DNA from: Fagopyrum homotropicum
Taxonomy: Eukaryota > Streptophyta > Magnoliopsida > Caryophyllales > Polygonaceae
Assembly (NCBI GenBank): GCA_033239125.1
Contig: BSWB01000004.1
Span: 58,093,501 to 58,157,500 of the forward strand
Direction of reading: 5' to 3'
Length of the DNA stretch: 64,000 nt
Part shown: piece after piece, positions 61,045-64,000 of the stretch
How positions within the stretch are numbered: the first letter of the stretch is position 1
How the letters are laid out: the number at the start of each line of letters is the position of its first letter
Notes under the pieces: model-generated
The model's database searches: none
What the model was told of the DNA's origin: nothing
What the model saw: the letters and a program-made list of their open reading frames with translations, nothing else
Program-made: the position numbers and the translations under genes

Positions 61045-64000
61045 CTTATTCGAGTGCGGTAGGTGCAAACTCCTCAGCTTGGAGTTCCGGCGAGTACTTC
61101 TTGAGTCGTTGGCCGTTCACCTTAAAACTTCCACTAGCTTCACCCCATACTTCAACTGCACCATGGGGAAAATACGCTTAATTAGAAAAGGTCCAGTCCA
61201 ACGAGATTTTAACTTACCTGGAAAGAGGCGAAGTCTCGAATTGAAGAGGAGAACTTGATCTCCTTCTTGGAAGTCCTTTGGAATGATATGCTTATCATGC
61301 CAACGCTTTGCTCTTTCCTTGTAGATCTTAGCGTTTTCATAGGCGTTCAAACGGAGTTCATCCAGCTCGTTGATGTCTAGGAGACGCTTCTCTCCCGCTT
61401 CCTTCATGCCGAAATTCAGCCATTTGATAGCCCAAAACGCTTTGTGCTCTAGCTCTACCGGCAAATGACAAGACTTCCCATACACAAGGTTGTATGGTGT
61501 GGTTCCTATGGGAGTCTTGTATGCAGTCCGGTATGCCCATAATGCATCATCTAGTTTCAAGGACCAATCCTTCCTAGTCTTTGAAACCGTCTTCTCTAGA
61601 ATTCCCTTGATCTCCCTATTTGAGATCTCAACTTGTCCACTCGTTTGTGGATGGTAAGGGGTGGCGATCTTGTGAGTAACCCCATACTTGGTTAGAAGAG
61701 CTTCAAAGCGACGGGCTATGAAGTGAGAACCTCCATCACTAATGATCGTCCTTGGCGTCCCGAATCGCGGAAAGATGGTCTTGTTGAAGAACTTGACCAC
61801 CACCATGGCATCATTTGTGGGAGAGGCAATTGCTTCGACCCATCTAGAGACGTAATCTACCGCCAATAGTATGTATTGGTTTCCACAAGAAGAAGGGAAT
61901 GGTCCCATGAAATCGACTCCCCAAACGTCGAAAATCTCCACCTCTTGGATGTTGTTGAGGGGCATCTCGTTCCTCCTAGAGATATTGCCTGTTCTTTGAC
62001 AAGCATCGCAACAAGAAACAAAGGATTGCACATCTTTAAATAAAGTAGGCCAATAGAATCCAGATTGCAATACCTTTGCGCTAGTTTTGTTCGAACTAGC
62101 GTGTCCTCCACAAGGTAGTGAATGACAATGACGGATGACACTTTGCATCTCATCTTCCGGCACACATCGCCGGATGATGCCATCCGGACCTCTCTTGAAG
62201 AGGAGAGGCTCGTTCCAATGGTATTCTCGGACGTCTCTGAAGAACTTCTTCCTTTGTGCGTATGACAGTCCGGGTGGTATCTCCTGGCAAACCAAATAGT
62301 TAACGAAGTCAGCAAACCATGGTTCGTTACCTTTGGAGATTACCTTGATGCACTCCTCTATGATATGTAGGTGTTCGTCCGGGAAGGAGTCATCAATGGG
62401 TAAATGGTCGTCCTCTAGATGTGTTAGACGACTCAAATGATCCGCAACAGAATTTTCTGAGCCTTTCTTGTCGCGGATCTCAAGATCGAATTCTTGTAGG
62501 AGAAGAATCCATCTAATTAGCCTTGGCTTCGCGTCCTTTTTTGCAAGGAGGTACCGGATCGCAGCATGATCCGTGTAGATAATCACCTTTGCACCTACAA
62601 GATAAGAGCGAAACTTGTCAATAGCGTAGACAATGGCTAGAAACTCTTTTTCCGTAGTGGCGTAGTTGAGCTGGGCTTCGTCTAGCGTCTTGCTAGCATA
62701 GTATATGGCGTGGGTTCGTCCTTCCTTTCGTTGCCCAAGAACAGCTCCAATGGCTACGTCACTAGCATCACACATAATCTCGAAAGGGAGAGTCCAATCC
62801 GGGGGTTGGATAATGGGTGCTGAAATTAGAGCTTGCCGAATGGTGTTGAACGCGTCTAGACATTCCTGTGAAAACTCAAAAACCGCATCCTTCATCAATA
62901 GATTAGTGAGAGGTTTTGATATCTTAGAAAAGTCCTGAATGAAACGTCTATAAAATCCAGCATGTCCTAGGAAAATTCTTATTCCCTTCACCGAAATTGG
63001 GGGAGGAAGTTTCTCTATGGTCTCTATTTTAGCTTTGTCTACCTCTATCCCTCTACTAGAGACTAAGTGACCTAACACGATTCCTTCCTTAACCATGAAT
63101 TGACACTTCTCCCAATTAAGAACTAGGTTAGTGTCTTCACATCTTTGCAAAACAAGAGAAAGGTTAGAAAGACAATCGTTAAAAGAGGAACCGTAAACGG
63201 AGAAGTCGTCCATGAAGACTTCCATGATTTCCTCTACATATTCGGAGAAGATGGCCATCATGCACCGTTGAAAGGTGGCTGGGGCGTTGCAAAGCCCGAA
63301 CGGCATTCTCCTATAAGCGAACGTACCCCAAGGGCACGTGAATGTGGTCTTCTCTTGATCATCCGGATGTATCGGGATCTGGAAGAAACCACTATAGCCG
63401 TCAAGGTAGCAAAAGTATGAATGTTGTGCTAACCTTTCAAGCATTTGATCGATGAATGGCAATGGAAAGTGATCCTTCCGCGTTGCATTGTTGAGCTTGC
63501 GGTAGTCTATGCACATTCGCCATCCAGTTACAGTTCGGGTAGGAATGAGTTCGTTGTTCTTATTGGTGATGACTGTCATTCCTCCCTTCTTCGGAACTAC
63601 TTGAACTGGGCTCACCCACTTGCTATCGGAGATAGGATAGATGATACCTGCATCAAGAAGTTTAAGAATTTCCTTCTTGACAACCTCCTTCATGGTCGGA
63701 TTCAACCGCCTTTGAGGTTGTCTTGAAGTTCTAAAGTCCTCCTCCATTAGTATCTTATGCATGCATAGGGAGGGTTTAATTCCTACTAAGTCCTCAATAG
63801 TATAGCCTATGGCTTTTCTATGTTTCCTAAGGACAATCATGAGCTGTTCATGTTCATCTATGCTTAATTCGGAACTAACGATAACCGGGAAGGTGGAATT
63901 AGATCCAAGAAAAGCGTACCTTAGATGAGTAGGAAGTGGTTTGAGTTCCATTGCTTTCGGAGCTTCCAATGATCCTTGAGGAGCTTCCGATGTTTCCTTA
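61045..64000 (-). pseudogene. C copy 2 Gag-Pol, partial, with 3' frameshift
   Basis: RT, RNase H and integrase are open from the window edge down to a 1-base deletion in a G-run near 61164 (GGGG here, GGGGG in copy 1). The frame then ends at 61117 instead of 61045, replacing the last 40-odd residues after RIFP. The catalytic FMDD, RNase H and integrase D, D, E residues are intact, and IISDGGSHF is normal here, unlike copy 1. Gag and protease lie outside the window. The lost tail is the end of the integrase C-terminal domain, so partial function is possible. Confidence 0.87.

Larger units (their letters stand above)
44252..64000 (-). mobile_element. C: tandem Athila array, LTR-internal-LTR-internal
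   Basis: Two LTRs in the window (44252-45927 and 55636-57311) and two internal regions share a period of 11,384 bp. The second internal region starts directly after the middle LTR, with no flanking duplication and no other DNA, so the LTR is shared. By eye the two LTRs differ at about 3 of 1,676 sites and the internal copies at roughly 20 sites over 6-8 kb. The array runs past the right edge. It is inserted in A3 and is the youngest element here. Confidence 0.92.

Overview
The window looks like plant nuclear DNA, probably pericentromeric or other heterochromatin of an angiosperm; the species cannot be told from the sequence. It is built almost entirely of LTR retrotransposons inserted into one another. 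I see no host gene, tRNA, rRNA or CRISPR array. The main lineages are Ty3/gypsy Tekay/Del-type chromoviruses (initiator-Met tRNA primer site, CCHC Gag, C-terminal chromodomain) and Ty3/gypsy Athila-type elements (tRNA-Asp primer site TGGCGCCGTTGCCGGGGA, FMDD reverse transcriptase, an extra ORF in the envelope position). One further LTR element, possibly copia-like, is unclassified.

Layout. 1-3838: decayed + strand Tekay gag-pol (T1). 3839-5354: LTR and leader of an unclassified - strand element inside a Tekay RT fragment (T2, 5355-5678). 5679-21589: - strand Tekay element T3. Its 3' LTR is split by a complete 6.7-kb non-autonomous Athila-type element (A1, 6759-13444, TSD ACAAC). Its 5' LTR is rearranged and is split at 21590 by Athila-type A2. 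A2 is interrupted at 25241 by a - strand Tekay element (T4 = 25241-29490 plus 40988-43258). T4 is split by a complete 11.5-kb Athila-type element B (29491-40987, TSD AACAC) that has lost RT and RNase H. T4 gag is cut at 43259 by an Athila LTR (A3), which is cut at 44252 by a tandem Athila array C (LTR-internal-LTR-internal, period 11,384 bp) running off the right edge. The order T2 < T3 < A2 < T4 < A3 < C gives relative ages, oldest to youngest.

The most complete coding unit is C: a 1957-codon gag-protease-RT-RNase H-integrase ORF and a 522-codon ORF1, both on the - strand. C could supply enzymes for relatives such as A1 and B that keep LTRs, primer site and polypurine tract but lack enzymes; that is inference.

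Four non-coding signals stand out. (1) Every LTR family carries short family-specific CpG-rich motif cassettes, generally one upstream of the TATA box and one about 0.5 kb into the transcribed part; most families share a CGGYCG core with different flanks. (2) Athila families A1, B and C carry a stem / RGGGAC loop / AAGTATGGGGT module twice, once after ORF1 (or its site) and once at the 3' LTR, with stems that change in a compensated way. (3) A conserved non-coding block of about 200 bp lies in the 3' region of A1, B and C. (4) A conserved post-pol palindrome and hairpin ends in a splice-donor-like AAG|GTA. The A1 ORF also looks like a domain-permuted Gag without its capsid.
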